NCBI RefSeq assembly: GCF_025567525.1
Contig: NZ_JAOQJY010000008.1
Location: 62,001-126,000, forward strand
DNA length: 64,000 nucleotides
Reading direction: 5' to 3'
DNA from: Gallintestinimicrobium propionicum
GTDB taxonomy: Bacteria > Bacillota > Clostridia > Lachnospirales > Lachnospiraceae
Shown here: positions 34,874 to 43,683 of the stretch, piece by piece
Layout of the letters: each line of letters starts with the position of its first letter
Position numbering within the stretch: position 1 is the first letter of the stretch
Program-made: the position numbers and the translations under genes
The notes under the pieces: generated by a model
Seen by the model: the letters and a program-made list of their open reading frames with translations, nothing else
Databases searched by the model: none
What the model was told of the DNA's origin: nothing

Positions 34874-35962
34874 CTACCTCGTATAGTCGTTTAGCAGCTG
34901 TTCGATCTGCAGATTCACGCTTTCCGGCATGCCTGCCGTATCTTTTTCCAAGAGCTTTACATAAAAATTCAGCTTCTGGCAGGCTGCCTTTTTGCCCTCA
35001 GCAGCTTTCATGCGAACCTTTACACGGCGTTGTTCCATCAGCGGGATGACAACATAGTACATGCAATCGTCCCGAAACGAAAGGTAGCCCAGTTCTTCGC
35101 CCTGGCTGTTTTTTACATAAAGGCGGTGTTTAGTCAGGCGCTTCGGGGAGATCACTTCGCCCTCGGCTGCCTGGATGTTTCCGGTCAGCTCCAGCATCGC
35201 CGGAATCAGAAAAATCCGGTTTCCTTCTGCGTCCGCTTTCTGCTCCTGTCCAAGCTCTTTTAACAGCGCCGTGCTGTTCAGAAACTGCTGTGCCAATAAA
35301 TAAACCAGAGCCGCCAGCGTCTGTATGCGGAGCCGCTCACTTTTATATATCTGTTTTTTGCGCTCTACTTCTTCCAAAATCTGCGATGCGCAGGCGAAAA
35401 TGCTTTTCTGGAACAGGGAAAAGTCCTCTTCTGTCTTCCAGATATATTTTCCTGCTGCGATTTTAAAATACCCGATTTTCTCGCCTTCACTGTCCTCCGC
35501 ATAGGAATAAATTTCCCGTTCGCGCCACGCCCGCAGGTTGACTGGTGCATCCCAGACCTGTGTTTTTGACGCACGGGATTTCACCTGATACGACTTTTTA
35601 GACACATGTCCATCATACCAGCCGTTCTTTTTCAAATACGCATACGCATAATTTAACAGCTGCGCACTGTATTCCGTCTCTTCCTCCGGCTGGACGTCCG
35701 GATGTGCGCTTAGTATCCTTTGCCGATATTTTTTCTTGATCAGGCGCTCAACTGCCTGTCGGTTAAAATTTTGAAACGCGTTGTCAAAGCTTTGGGGATT
35801 TTCTCCTATTGCTTTGTATGCCGTGCGGGACGATGTGGACGCTGCTGTTGTGTGCAGCGATGCCGCCCCGGATGATACTGCATCTTCCGGCGTTTCCAGA
35901 GCTGCCGCCTCGATTTCTTCCTCCGTGATTCCAAGGATTTTATATGCTTCCTGTTGTGTCAT
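34874..35962 (-). CDS. J-domain-like protein with a split J domain
   Basis: Cytoplasmic protein of 362 aa with no close family recognised. The start is taken at 35962 (MTQQEAYKILGI, AGGA nine bases upstream). The first residues YKILGITEEEIE match helix I of a DnaJ domain. After a Ser/Thr/Ala-rich insert of about 50 residues, helix II and the HPD motif appear in IKKKYRQRILSAHPDVQ, followed by helix III LLNYAYAYLKKNGW. The remainder is mixed, with charged segments and no membrane helix. A co-chaperone for DnaK is the likely role, but the insert makes this uncertain. Confidence 0.6.
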   Translation of the reverse strand: MTQQEAYKILGITEEEIEAAALETPEDAVSSGAASLHTTAASTSSRTAYKAIGENPQSFDNAFQNFNRQAVERLIKKKYRQRILSAHPDVQPEEETEYSAQLLNYAYAYLKKNGWYDGHVSKKSYQVKSRASKTQVWDAPVNLRAWREREIYSYAEDSEGEKIGYFKIAAGKYIWKTEEDFSLFQKSIFACASQILEEVERKKQIYKSERLRIQTLAALVYLLAQQFLNSTALLKELGQEQKADAEGNRIFLIPAMLELTGNIQAAEGEVISPKRLTKHRLYVKNSQGEELGYLSFRDDCMYYVVIPLMEQRRVKVRMKAAEGKKAACQKLNFYVKLLEKDTAGMPESVNLQIEQLLNDYTR

Positions 35963-36147
35963 GTCAAAAATTCCTGTCCCAAAATTGATTTCCCGCTGCC
36001 GTACAGCCAAAAAATATGATTTCGGCGCTGCGCAAAACTCCGCCAATCGCTGCCGAAAATACGATTCCCGACGACGGGTCTGCGCCAGATCTGCGCCACC
36101 CCGTCTCTTTACGATTATGCACCGTTTTTATCTTTTACACAACAGGA

Positions 36148-36187
36148 AATAAAAAACCGACAGGTGCCCAATCAGCCCTGCCGGTTT
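36148..36187 (-). terminator. Intrinsic terminator of the GH136/GH112 operon
   Basis: On the minus strand AAACCGGCAGG...CCTGTCGGTTT forms a stem with one mismatch, followed by TTTTTTATTT, about 95 bp after the GH112 stop codon. It lies in the 317-bp gap 35963-36279, which otherwise holds no supported gene. Confidence 0.8.
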
Positions 36188-36279
36188 CCATTTTTCCTTT
36201 TTTTCTGTTTTACACCGCCCCGACAGAAGCCAAACTCAGTCTCCTGCCTGGATACAATTTTTACCTTTTACATGCAGCC

Positions 36280-38442
36280 TCAGATGCTATACCACTTGAT
36301 CTCATTAGCTTCCAGCTTCAGGAAAAAGCTGCTGCCGTCGCCGCAGTATACAGTCGTTTCCTGCGGTTCGTAGGTATTGTTGACCACACAGTATTTTCCG
36401 TTTTCCACATATGCATGCACTTCTACGTTGAAGTTTTCACTGTACCAGCAATGCAGAATGTCCTCACCGTGGGCACTCCACAGAATACTGCGGTACAAAA
36501 TCCGGCTGTTTTCGAAGCTGTAGGGCAGACCGCTGATGTAAACGCTGCGCCCTTTTCCAAACTCATTGACAGCCATCTGCACCTCCCGGTCGCGCTGCAC
36601 CAGAATCTCAGTATCAGCATAGGCATACATGTTTTTCTTGCCTTCGCCAAAATCCACCGGCTTTGTGATATCCTGCAGGATAAAATGTTCCGGATGCTCT
36701 TCCCAGTTGTACTTATCATAGTTTAAGGTAAATCCGGTTTCTTTTTCCACACCGATCAGGTCAGCGAGCTGCAGATAATGTCCCTGATATGCATGTCCGG
36801 AGGGTTCTCCGACTCCGATAAAGCCTCCACCCTCGTATACAAACTTCCGGATTGCCGCCGCTACCGCAGGATTTTCCCACGCTGCTCCGCCGGTATGCGC
36901 TGTATCCCCGTCACCTACATTGATGATGACATCGATTTCCTTTAACAGGCTCGGATCGGCTAAAATATCGTCAAACGAAAGGAACCATACCTCAAAGGGT
37001 GCACCGCTGAGTGCTTCAATAATACCTGCATAGCTGTAATTTTGCTTCTGATACAGTGCATGATGCACCATATGACAGCCCCAGCTCCTGATTTTTCCCC
37101 AGCTGTTTAACACTGCAACCTTTTTGACGCAGTACGGCGTCGTCTGGCGAATATTCTCATACAGCTCCCGAAACTCGTTGCAGACGCTTTCCACATAATC
37201 CAGAAACTCCGGGAAATCCAGCGTGAGCTTTAAATAACCGCCATACCCGATCCGGTCGATGGGCTTTCTCAAGATCGCACGACGCGCCGTGATCCAGTTT
37301 TCCTTTGCTTCCTTTACCGGGTCGCCGCCCTCATGGAAGGTATCCGGAAAGAAATACGGTAAAAATCTTCCCTCTGTATACTTTACGCCCTCAATATCAG
37401 AAATCAGGCGCAGCGTGCTTCCGTTTCCGACGCTTCCTACTACCGCATCCAGACCGATCGTTGCAAATTCCTTCATAAAGGGCTCTGTTCCGATCCAGTG
37501 GTCGCCTAAAAACATCATCGCTTCCTTGCCGTATTCGTGGGTGATATCCACCATTTCCTTTGCAAGCTTTGCGACTTCCCGACGCTGAAATGCCTGAAAA
37601 TCCAGAAATTCCTTCGAAGGCACGCGATACTGGTTGTTGTAATAGCCCTGATCGATAATAAATTCCGGGCGGAACCGATAGCCAACCTCTTTTTCAAACT
37701 GCTCTAAAATATACGGGCTGACAGACGCGGAATACCCGTACCAATCCACATATTTTTCTCGTTTTAATTCGTCAAACAACAGCGTAAACTGGTGGAAAAA
37801 CGTCGTATAGCGGATGACATTCACATACGGATGCTCTTCACAGTATTTTTTCAGCCGCTCCATCGAATATTTGTGGGTTTTGGGCTGCCGGACATCAAAG
37901 GTGATCTGATGTTCAAAATCCTTCCACTCATTCGTCACGGCGTTGTACATATGCACCGGGTCCCAGATGATATAGGCTAAAAAGCTGACGGTATATTCAT
38001 GAAACAGCTCTGCGTCATGAATGATCACATTTCCGCTTTCTTTCTCGTATTCCCACTGCGTGCAATCCACGACAGCCCCGGTCGAGCGGTCGATTACCTC
38101 CCACCAGCGCCGAATATCATCCCGGGTATTGACCTCCATCAACTCTTTGGAAATGCCTTTCATCAACGGAATTTTCAGCGTTTTATCAACCGCCGTATAA
38201 AAAGCCGACATGATATAGCATTGCTGCACCTCATCCGGATTTTTCTTCGCCCATTCATTGTCTTTTCTGGTCGTATAATAGGTCGCATAAATCTTTGCAC
38301 CGGTTTCAACCAGCTCCTTGGGAAATTCTGTTCCATCACAATCCCGGATCGCATCTGCGCCCCATCGTTTCATCAATTCTATCGTTTCCGGCACGATGTC
38401 CAGATTTGTCGGAATCGTCACTCTCCCTGTCCGCTCCCTCAT
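36280..38442 (-). CDS. GH112 phosphorylase (galacto-/lacto-N-biose phosphorylase)
   Basis: Intracellular glycoside phosphorylase (720 aa, no signal peptide) of family GH112. It cleaves Gal-b1,3-GlcNAc or Gal-b1,3-GalNAc with phosphate to give galactose-1-phosphate and the N-acetylhexosamine. The N-terminus GRVTIPTNLD, then MKRWGADAIRDCDGTEFP is the family hallmark; the TIM-barrel, Rossmann-like middle (VIINVGDGDTAHTGG) and C-terminal beta domain follow. Related GH112 members use Gal-b1,4-rhamnose, but the neighbouring GH136 gene favours lacto-N-biose. ATG 38442 overlaps the GH136 stop by 4 bp and has GGAGG upstream. Last gene of its operon. Confidence 0.9.
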   Translation of the reverse strand: MRERTGRVTIPTNLDIVPETIELMKRWGADAIRDCDGTEFPKELVETGAKIYATYYTTRKDNEWAKKNPDEVQQCYIMSAFYTAVDKTLKIPLMKGISKELMEVNTRDDIRRWWEVIDRSTGAVVDCTQWEYEKESGNVIIHDAELFHEYTVSFLAYIIWDPVHMYNAVTNEWKDFEHQITFDVRQPKTHKYSMERLKKYCEEHPYVNVIRYTTFFHQFTLLFDELKREKYVDWYGYSASVSPYILEQFEKEVGYRFRPEFIIDQGYYNNQYRVPSKEFLDFQAFQRREVAKLAKEMVDITHEYGKEAMMFLGDHWIGTEPFMKEFATIGLDAVVGSVGNGSTLRLISDIEGVKYTEGRFLPYFFPDTFHEGGDPVKEAKENWITARRAILRKPIDRIGYGGYLKLTLDFPEFLDYVESVCNEFRELYENIRQTTPYCVKKVAVLNSWGKIRSWGCHMVHHALYQKQNYSYAGIIEALSGAPFEVWFLSFDDILADPSLLKEIDVIINVGDGDTAHTGGAAWENPAVAAAIRKFVYEGGGFIGVGEPSGHAYQGHYLQLADLIGVEKETGFTLNYDKYNWEEHPEHFILQDITKPVDFGEGKKNMYAYADTEILVQRDREVQMAVNEFGKGRSVYISGLPYSFENSRILYRSILWSAHGEDILHCWYSENFNVEVHAYVENGKYCVVNNTYEPQETTVYCGDGSSFFLKLEANEIKWYSI

Positions 38443-39752
38443 CGTTCTTCCTCCTCCAGCAAAATAATTTCATCCGCTTTCTGCGTATACGTTCCGCCGT
38501 CCATATTTTTTCGGACAAACGGTATTCCTTTCCGGACATAATACCTGTTGTGAAAAAGCAGGGCATCCGGATTCTGCGCCGGACTGATCGTCCCGGAAAG
38601 GTCATCGAAGCTCACATTGTTGCAAAACCGGCTGTGAATTGCTTCCTCCAGACAGAACATCACGCAGCCGCCCTCATTCTGCCTGCTGAAATTATATTCA
38701 TACACCGTCCCGTCTCCGGAATCCGCATCGTATGCCATTCCATCCTGATTCAGCCTCGTATCTGCTGCCTCATTAAACCGAAACAGCGCGTCCTTACATT
38801 TCCATGGCCAGATCGCAGCTGCCACTTTTCCGCCCCGCTTCTGGGGCTCCTGGTAAATCCGGTCGTTGATCTCCTGCGCCGCGCTGTCCGAACAGTTATG
38901 CTCCACCACAGGTCTTAACGCATACATTACAGTAATCGCATCGCCTCCTGACCGCTTCACATAATTATCCCGAATCGTAATATTTTCGTGTCCATACTTT
39001 AAAAACGCTTCTTCCGAAAGCTCTGCTCCGGCAAAAGCGGCATGCGCATAAGTATAGCCGACTGCAATTCCCCAGCGGCTCACCCGGTCTACATAACAGC
39101 CTTCTACTGTCACATCCCGGAAACGCGCAGCTTCTGTGTTCCTTGCGATCGGCTTCAGCGCCGTCATATAGATACCGCCGTTGTTCATATGCTTGTCGTA
39201 CACATTTCCATTGACGTCGTGGATGACAAGATTGCGCAGCGTAATCCCGCTTCTGACACCTTTATTCCTCGCAGCGACGGCAACTCCGGTTCGGTTCATT
39301 TTATCCGGTGCACTGTATCGTTCCCCGATAATATCCTGACCGCTGTTTGTCAGCTCGAGATCCTGCAGCGTCACATATTCTGCATCATACAACAATACCG
39401 CAGACGATACATATCCGCTCCTGGTATGTGTCGGGGAATCCAGCTCACATCCATAATCCTGATACCAGATTCCCTGCCCGTTTGCTGCGATAACCGGCGG
39501 ATGCTGCTCTGCTTGCGTCCGATCCTCATATGCACCGATCACAATCGGTAAATCCTTCGTCCCGCTGTCCGTAATCTGTAAAAACTGTCCGGCAAATACG
39601 GAATTGTTTTCCAGCAAAATCCGGTCGCCTGGCTGCAGCTTCAGACGGTTGATCGCAAAAAGACTGGCATATGGCTCTGCACTGCTTCTTCCGCTGTTTT
39701 GGTCATTCCCGTGTTTCTGACTGACATAATATGTCCTGCACAAGTCTGTCAT
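38439..39752 (-). CDS. GH136 lacto-N-biosidase, beta-helix catalytic subunit
   Basis: Right-handed parallel beta-helix protein (437 aa) starting directly with TYYVSQKHGNDQNSG, as beta-helix hydrolases do. The segment NQDGMAYDADSGDGTVYEYN carries Asp337 and Asp344, seven residues apart, the spacing of the catalytic pair in characterised GH136 lacto-N-biosidases. These release lacto-N-biose from lacto-N-tetraose-type glycans. No signal peptide is visible, so hydrolysis would follow import. ATG 39752 has GGAGG six bases upstream and lies within the helper gene (50-bp overlap). Assignment rests on motif and context. Confidence 0.8.
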   Translation of the reverse strand: MTDLCRTYYVSQKHGNDQNSGRSSAEPYASLFAINRLKLQPGDRILLENNSVFAGQFLQITDSGTKDLPIVIGAYEDRTQAEQHPPVIAANGQGIWYQDYGCELDSPTHTRSGYVSSAVLLYDAEYVTLQDLELTNSGQDIIGERYSAPDKMNRTGVAVAARNKGVRSGITLRNLVIHDVNGNVYDKHMNNGGIYMTALKPIARNTEAARFRDVTVEGCYVDRVSRWGIAVGYTYAHAAFAGAELSEEAFLKYGHENITIRDNYVKRSGGDAITVMYALRPVVEHNCSDSAAQEINDRIYQEPQKRGGKVAAAIWPWKCKDALFRFNEAADTRLNQDGMAYDADSGDGTVYEYNFSRQNEGGCVMFCLEEAIHSRFCNNVSFDDLSGTISPAQNPDALLFHNRYYVRKGIPFVRKNMDGGTYTQKADEIILLEEEER

Positions 39753-40164
39753 AAGCCGCCTCCCTCAGTCTTTTTTCGATCACTGCTTCGATTTCTTCAT
39801 AGGAAAACAGATCTCCCTGCGCGCGCGTCAGCAGATCCTGATTTTCCTGATAAAATGTCCTTTTCTGTGCTTCTGTTATCTCAGGGCAATATCCAGAATC
39901 CCGTACTGTCCCGGAAGGAAGAGCAAATTCCAGTCGGAATCTGGTCAGCTCATATTGCAGATACATCGGTCTGGTAAAGCTGCAGGGTCCGTAAAAAACT
40001 TCTCCGGCAGCTTTTTTTCTGCGGTTTTCTTCGTTTTTCTGCAGGCGCCGCTGTTCCAGCGCATCAAAGCCCGCCTGCCCAATCAGCCCCAGTGATACCG
40101 CGAGCTCAAGCTCTGCCTCTGCCCGGCAAAATTCCTCTTCTGATAACGCGTATGCTCTTCTCAT
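39703..40164 (-). CDS. Helical helper subunit of the GH136 enzyme
   Basis: A 153-aa, almost entirely helical, highly charged protein (MRRAYALSEEEFCRAEAELELA, then EQRRLQKNEENRRKK, then YCPEITEAQKRTFYQENQDLL). The start at 40164 forms an ATGA overlap with the permease stop, with GGAG seven bases upstream. Characterised clostridial GH136 enzymes such as that of Eubacterium ramulus consist of a helical subunit plus the beta-helix subunit, and the helical part helps folding. Position and overlap directly before the GH136 gene suggest the same role here. The sequence family itself was not recognised independently. Confidence 0.6.
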   Translation of the reverse strand: MRRAYALSEEEFCRAEAELELAVSLGLIGQAGFDALEQRRLQKNEENRRKKAAGEVFYGPCSFTRPMYLQYELTRFRLEFALPSGTVRDSGYCPEITEAQKRTFYQENQDLLTRAQGDLFSYEEIEAVIEKRLREAAYDRLVQDILCQSETRE

Positions 40165-40967
40165 TTCACTGCTCCTGCAATTCCATTTGCAAAGCTCTTC
40201 TGCAGACATAAAAAGATGACCGCGGTCGGAAGGGTACAGATCAGGACTCCAAGCATCAGCATTCCATAATCCACGCTGTATCCGCTCTTTAAATTGGCAA
40301 CCAGCATCGGCATCGTAATCTGATTTTTATCCTGTAAAATAATCGTCGGCCACAGATAGTTATTCCACGCATTCATGAATGTTACCGTCATTGCTGCTCC
40401 GTAAGTAGACTTCATGATCGGAAGAAACATCGTGAAAAAGATCTTGATCTCACTGAGTCCTTCCAGTCTGGAGGCCTCGATGATATCATGTGGAAAAGAG
40501 CGTGCAGCCTGTCGGAACATCATGATCAAAAACGGCGTCGAAATCGACGGCAGTGCCAGCGCAATCCAGGTATTGACCAGCTTCCATGCAGAAAACATTT
40601 TAAACAGCGGAATCATGATTGCAACAAAGGGCAGCATCATTGCCAGCAGCAGGATGCTCATCAAAATATCTTTTCCTTTATCATGGTAGATTTCGAAGCC
40701 ATAGCCTGCGATCGAGCAGACCAGCAGCGCAACTACCGTGATGACAATGGCATTTCGGAAGGAATTAAACATCGCACGTCCGAGATTCTGCGTCGCGATC
40801 AGTGTCTGGAAATTTTCCAGAAGATGGGTTCCCGGCAGTAATCTTCCGCGCACAATGTCGATACTGGTATTGGTCGCCCCGCAGATCATATAGTAAAGCG
40901 GAAATGCCGACAAAAAACTGGCAAGAATTAAAATCACATAAGAAAAAGCTGTTTTTACTTTAGTCAC
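40161..40967 (-). CDS. Carbohydrate ABC transporter permease (MalG type)
   Basis: Inner-membrane permease (268 aa) of the CUT1 family with six predicted helices. The EAA loop reads DIIEASRLEGLSEIKIFFTMFLPIMKS. The start is taken as GTG at 40967, because AGGTGA lies just upstream; GTG 40976 is the alternative. It overlaps the preceding permease gene and the helper gene. With its partner it would import the oligosaccharide captured by the upstream lipoprotein; the ATPase is not in the window and may be a shared MsmK-like protein. Confidence 0.9.
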   Translation of the reverse strand: MTKVKTAFSYVILILASFLSAFPLYYMICGATNTSIDIVRGRLLPGTHLLENFQTLIATQNLGRAMFNSFRNAIVITVVALLVCSIAGYGFEIYHDKGKDILMSILLLAMMLPFVAIMIPLFKMFSAWKLVNTWIALALPSISTPFLIMMFRQAARSFPHDIIEASRLEGLSEIKIFFTMFLPIMKSTYGAAMTVTFMNAWNNYLWPTIILQDKNQITMPMLVANLKSGYSVDYGMLMLGVLICTLPTAVIFLCLQKSFANGIAGAVK

Positions 40968-41844
40968 GCTTGTCACCTACTTTCATCTGAATGGCTGACA
41001 AAATTGCTACGCTGACGAGGATAAACACAGACAATGCCGCCGCATAGTTAAATTTCGGCGTTTCTACAAAGGAAATATTGTAAATATAATGTGCCAGCGT
41101 CATCGTCGATTTTCCAGGGCCTCCTGCTGTCAGGTTGACCGATTCATCAAACAGCTGCAGGGTTCCTGATGTGGACATGATCGCAGTCAACAAAATTGTA
41201 GGCTTCAGCAGCGGAACCGTAATCTTCAAAAACTGCTGAAACGGTGTCGCTCCGTCAATATAGCTCGCTTCATATACGGAATAGTCAATATTCTGCAGTC
41301 CGGCCAGATAAAAGACCATGTTGTAGCCTGTCCATCTCCAGATCAGTGCAAGGATGATCACCCATCGGGCTGCCCAGGCATTCTGAAACCAGTCTATTCT
41401 GGAAAATCCGATGGCAGTGATCACATTGTTGACCAGTCCATCCTGAGCAAACAAAGATTTAAAGATCATCGAATAGGATACCAGTGATGTTGCACAGGGC
41501 AAAAAGATCAGCGTACGGAAAATACCTTTTCCTTTGATCTTGGGATTATTTAACAGCTGTGCAAGTCCCAGCGCCAGCACAAGCATCACCGGAACCTGAA
41601 TGATAAAATAAAAAACGGTATTGAACAGACACTGCTGGAATGTCTTATCCTTTAAAATTCTCTGGTAATTTGCCAATCCGACAAAGGTGCTCCCACCCGT
41701 TCCTTTTTTGGAAAAAGAAAGGATCAGTGCCTGCACCATCGGGTAAAAGCAAAAAATAAAGATCAGAAGTGCCGCCGGGATCAGAAAAGCCCAACCGGTC
41801 AGATTATGTCTTTTTTCCAGACTCATCTTCGCTTTTTTCTGCAT
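40960..41844 (-). CDS. Carbohydrate ABC transporter permease (MalF type)
   Basis: Inner-membrane permease (294 aa) of the CUT1 family with six predicted helices and the EAA loop DYSVYEASYIDGATPFQQFLKITVPLLKP. The start at 41844 is chosen because GGAGAG lies six bases upstream. It is preceded by a terminator-like hairpin in the 78-bp gap after the binding-protein gene, consistent with lower expression of permeases than of the binding protein. Confidence 0.92.
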   Translation of the reverse strand: MQKKAKMSLEKRHNLTGWAFLIPAALLIFIFCFYPMVQALILSFSKKGTGGSTFVGLANYQRILKDKTFQQCLFNTVFYFIIQVPVMLVLALGLAQLLNNPKIKGKGIFRTLIFLPCATSLVSYSMIFKSLFAQDGLVNNVITAIGFSRIDWFQNAWAARWVIILALIWRWTGYNMVFYLAGLQNIDYSVYEASYIDGATPFQQFLKITVPLLKPTILLTAIMSTSGTLQLFDESVNLTAGGPGKSTMTLAHYIYNISFVETPKFNYAAALSVFILVSVAILSAIQMKVGDKRD

Positions 41845-41872
41845 ACTGCTCTCTCCTGTATACTTCCTGGAT

Positions 41873-41909
41873 AAAAATACCGGGAACGCAATACGCTGCA
41901 TTCCCGGTA
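41873..41909 (-). terminator. Partial terminator or mRNA-stabilising hairpin between binding protein and permeases
   Basis: On the minus strand TACCGGGAA...TTCCCGGTA gives a perfect 9-bp stem with a 14-base loop, followed by TTTTTAT. It lies 14 bp after the binding-protein stop codon. Such hairpins commonly reduce read-through into permease genes and protect the upstream mRNA; that role is inferred. Confidence 0.7.
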
Positions 41910-41922
41910 CTGGTTCATATGT

Positions 41923-43281
41923 TTATTCGCTGATGTTAAATTCTACCGTATCCTGTGCATTCTGGATTTCTGCCTCAACATCCGCACCATTCTGTACGAC
42001 ATTGGTGATAGCATCCGTCAACGCGCTTCTGATATCAGAATAATATGCGCCGTAATCGATTCCGGGAACCTTTCCTGCAAATTCCACGATATCCTTATAA
42101 ACAGCCTGTCCGCCGTAGAATTCAGAAGCTTCGCCATATGCATCAGAAGCTGCTGCAGGCAGGTAGCTTGCGATCACGCCTGCATTCGGAAGCAGCTCGT
42201 CATACAGGTCTACACTGCTGCCAAAGGTTGCATTTAAGAAGTCAAATGCAAGCTCTGTGTTTTTGCAGTTAGAGGATACTGCCCAGCTTGCGCCGCCGCA
42301 GTTTGCATAATTGGTTGCGCCGTCAATTTCGTCCAGTGCAGGCATGTTCACGATCGCCCATTCGCCGCTCTGGTCTTCTGCTGCCTGAATAGAGGACATG
42401 ATCCAGCAGCCCTGGATCACACCGGCAGCCTCGCCTTTGTTCATGGAAGCGATGTACTGATCCCAGTCTGTGTAATCTACCATGATGCCTTCCTCAATCA
42501 GCTGTTTGTATACTTCGATCGCTTTCTTCAGTGCTGCATTATCTACCAGCTTCACTTCACCGTCCTGCATGGGAGACGCGCCTGCGGACTGCAGCATTTC
42601 AATTACGATTTCCGAACCGCCGGAGCTTGTCAGCATCGGTACGCCATTGGCATCTACTACCTTCTTTGCAAGTTCCATAAATTCAGACCAGGTAGTATCC
42701 TTGAAATCTTCTACCGTCAGTCCTGCTTTTTCTACCATATCAGAGCGGATCGCCATGATCGTTGCACCGTTATCAAAGGGAATTCCGTAATGCTTGCCAT
42801 CTACGGTAGAATCTGCAAGCTTACCGCCGGAGAACTGAGAAAAATCGATGCCGGAATCTGTCAGCTCTGTAAAGATCTCCGGATAGTTTGCAACATCTTT
42901 ATGGAAGGAATAATCCTGCATCAGGAAGATATCCGGCAGAGTATCGAAGTTTCCAGCTTCTGCTGCAGTGATCAGACTCTGTTCAATATCGGTATATACC
43001 TTTTCCTGAATATCCAGCTTGAAATTCGGATGCTCCTTCTGATAAAGTGCTTCTGCCTGCTTCATTGCATATACATTAAAGTTAGGATCCCAGCACCATA
43101 CAGTCAGGACTTCTTCCCCTTCTGCAGCCTCAGCTTCTTCTGTCGCTTCCTGCACAGTTTCTGTCTTTTCTTCTGCAGCCTTGCTTTCTGCAGGTGCCGC
43201 TGCCTGCTTGCTGCCGCAGCCTGCCAGTGCCGATACAGCCATTGCTGCGGTCAATAACACGCCTACTAATTTCTTTTTCAT
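41923..43281 (-). CDS. Oligosaccharide-binding lipoprotein of ABC transporter (CUT1)
   Basis: Extracellular solute-binding protein family 1 lipoprotein (452 aa). The start at 43281 has AAGGAGG upstream. A signal peptide ends in the lipobox SALAGC (Cys about 22), followed by an Ala/Glu/Lys-rich linker to about residue 57. The ligand-binding domains begin at EEVLTVWCWDPNF. First gene of the operon with permeases, GH136 and GH112, so the ligand is most likely a lacto-N-tetraose or mucin-type oligosaccharide; this is inferred from the neighbours. A good promoter lies upstream. Confidence 0.92.
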   Translation of the reverse strand: MKKKLVGVLLTAAMAVSALAGCGSKQAAAPAESKAAEEKTETVQEATEEAEAAEGEEVLTVWCWDPNFNVYAMKQAEALYQKEHPNFKLDIQEKVYTDIEQSLITAAEAGNFDTLPDIFLMQDYSFHKDVANYPEIFTELTDSGIDFSQFSGGKLADSTVDGKHYGIPFDNGATIMAIRSDMVEKAGLTVEDFKDTTWSEFMELAKKVVDANGVPMLTSSGGSEIVIEMLQSAGASPMQDGEVKLVDNAALKKAIEVYKQLIEEGIMVDYTDWDQYIASMNKGEAAGVIQGCWIMSSIQAAEDQSGEWAIVNMPALDEIDGATNYANCGGASWAVSSNCKNTELAFDFLNATFGSSVDLYDELLPNAGVIASYLPAAASDAYGEASEFYGGQAVYKDIVEFAGKVPGIDYGAYYSDIRSALTDAITNVVQNGADVEAEIQNAQDTVEFNISE

Positions 43282-43325
43282 ACCCGTTCCTCCTTGTAAA
43301 CGTTCCATCACTTGTTGATGTATTT

Positions 43326-43354
43326 ATTATATCTGTCCCTGGGCAGCGATTCAA
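43326..43354 (-). promoter_or_regulatory. Sigma-70-type promoter of the glycan-utilisation operon
   Basis: On the minus strand TTGAAT (43349-43354), a 17-bp spacer and a perfect TATAAT (43326-43331), 45 bp before the binding-protein ATG. It faces away from the AraC-family gene, the likely regulator. No clear AraC binding repeats could be assigned. Confidence 0.7.
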
Positions 43355-43570
43355 TTTCTATGTTGTTATAATTTATTATTATATTGCTGTTTTTTATTAA
43401 AAAATGCATTTTTCAGCTTTTTCATTCGTCATATTTTTTATATTTTTTCTATAATACGCTTTTTCAGCATACAGGTTGCACATCATTTTTTCATATATTT
43501 TCTTTTATTGCTGCGCAATATTTTGATATTTTAGGGCAATATATTGTACCGGTTTCCATACATTCTATAG

Positions 43571-43576
43571 TATAAT
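43571..43576 (+). promoter_or_regulatory. Possible -10 box of the araC-type gene
   Basis: A perfect TATAAT on the plus strand, 108 bp before the AraC-family ATG. The nearest -35-like hexamer, TTGTAC, is 21 bp upstream, which is too far for a standard promoter, so assignment is weak. If used, the 43-bp hairpin repeat would lie in the 5' leader. The rest of the 402-bp divergent gap 43282-43683 is AT-rich and holds no gene. Confidence 0.35.
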
Positions 43577-43597
43577 GAAATCAGGATTTCCTTTTTT

Positions 43598-43640
43598 ATT
43601 CATGACAATAGAATGCTCGCAGAGCGTGCATTCTATTGTT
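43598..43640. repeat. 43-bp hairpin repeat, copy 3
   Basis: Identical to the copy at 31691-31733: ATTCATG then the 12-bp dyad ACAATAGAATGC/GCATTCTATTGT around TCGCAGAGCGT. Unlike the other copies it lies upstream of a gene, ending 43 bp before the AraC-family start codon. Confidence 0.9.
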
Positions 43641-43683
43641 TGTTCTGACAGTTTTATTTGTTCTGATAGGAGGATATTTTTCG

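Noticed and set aside
43295..43310. TGGAACGTTTACA, resembling a CcpA/LacI-type operator before the oligosaccharide-binding gene
   Set aside because: The two halves are unequal and one consensus base is missing; not a convincing palindrome.
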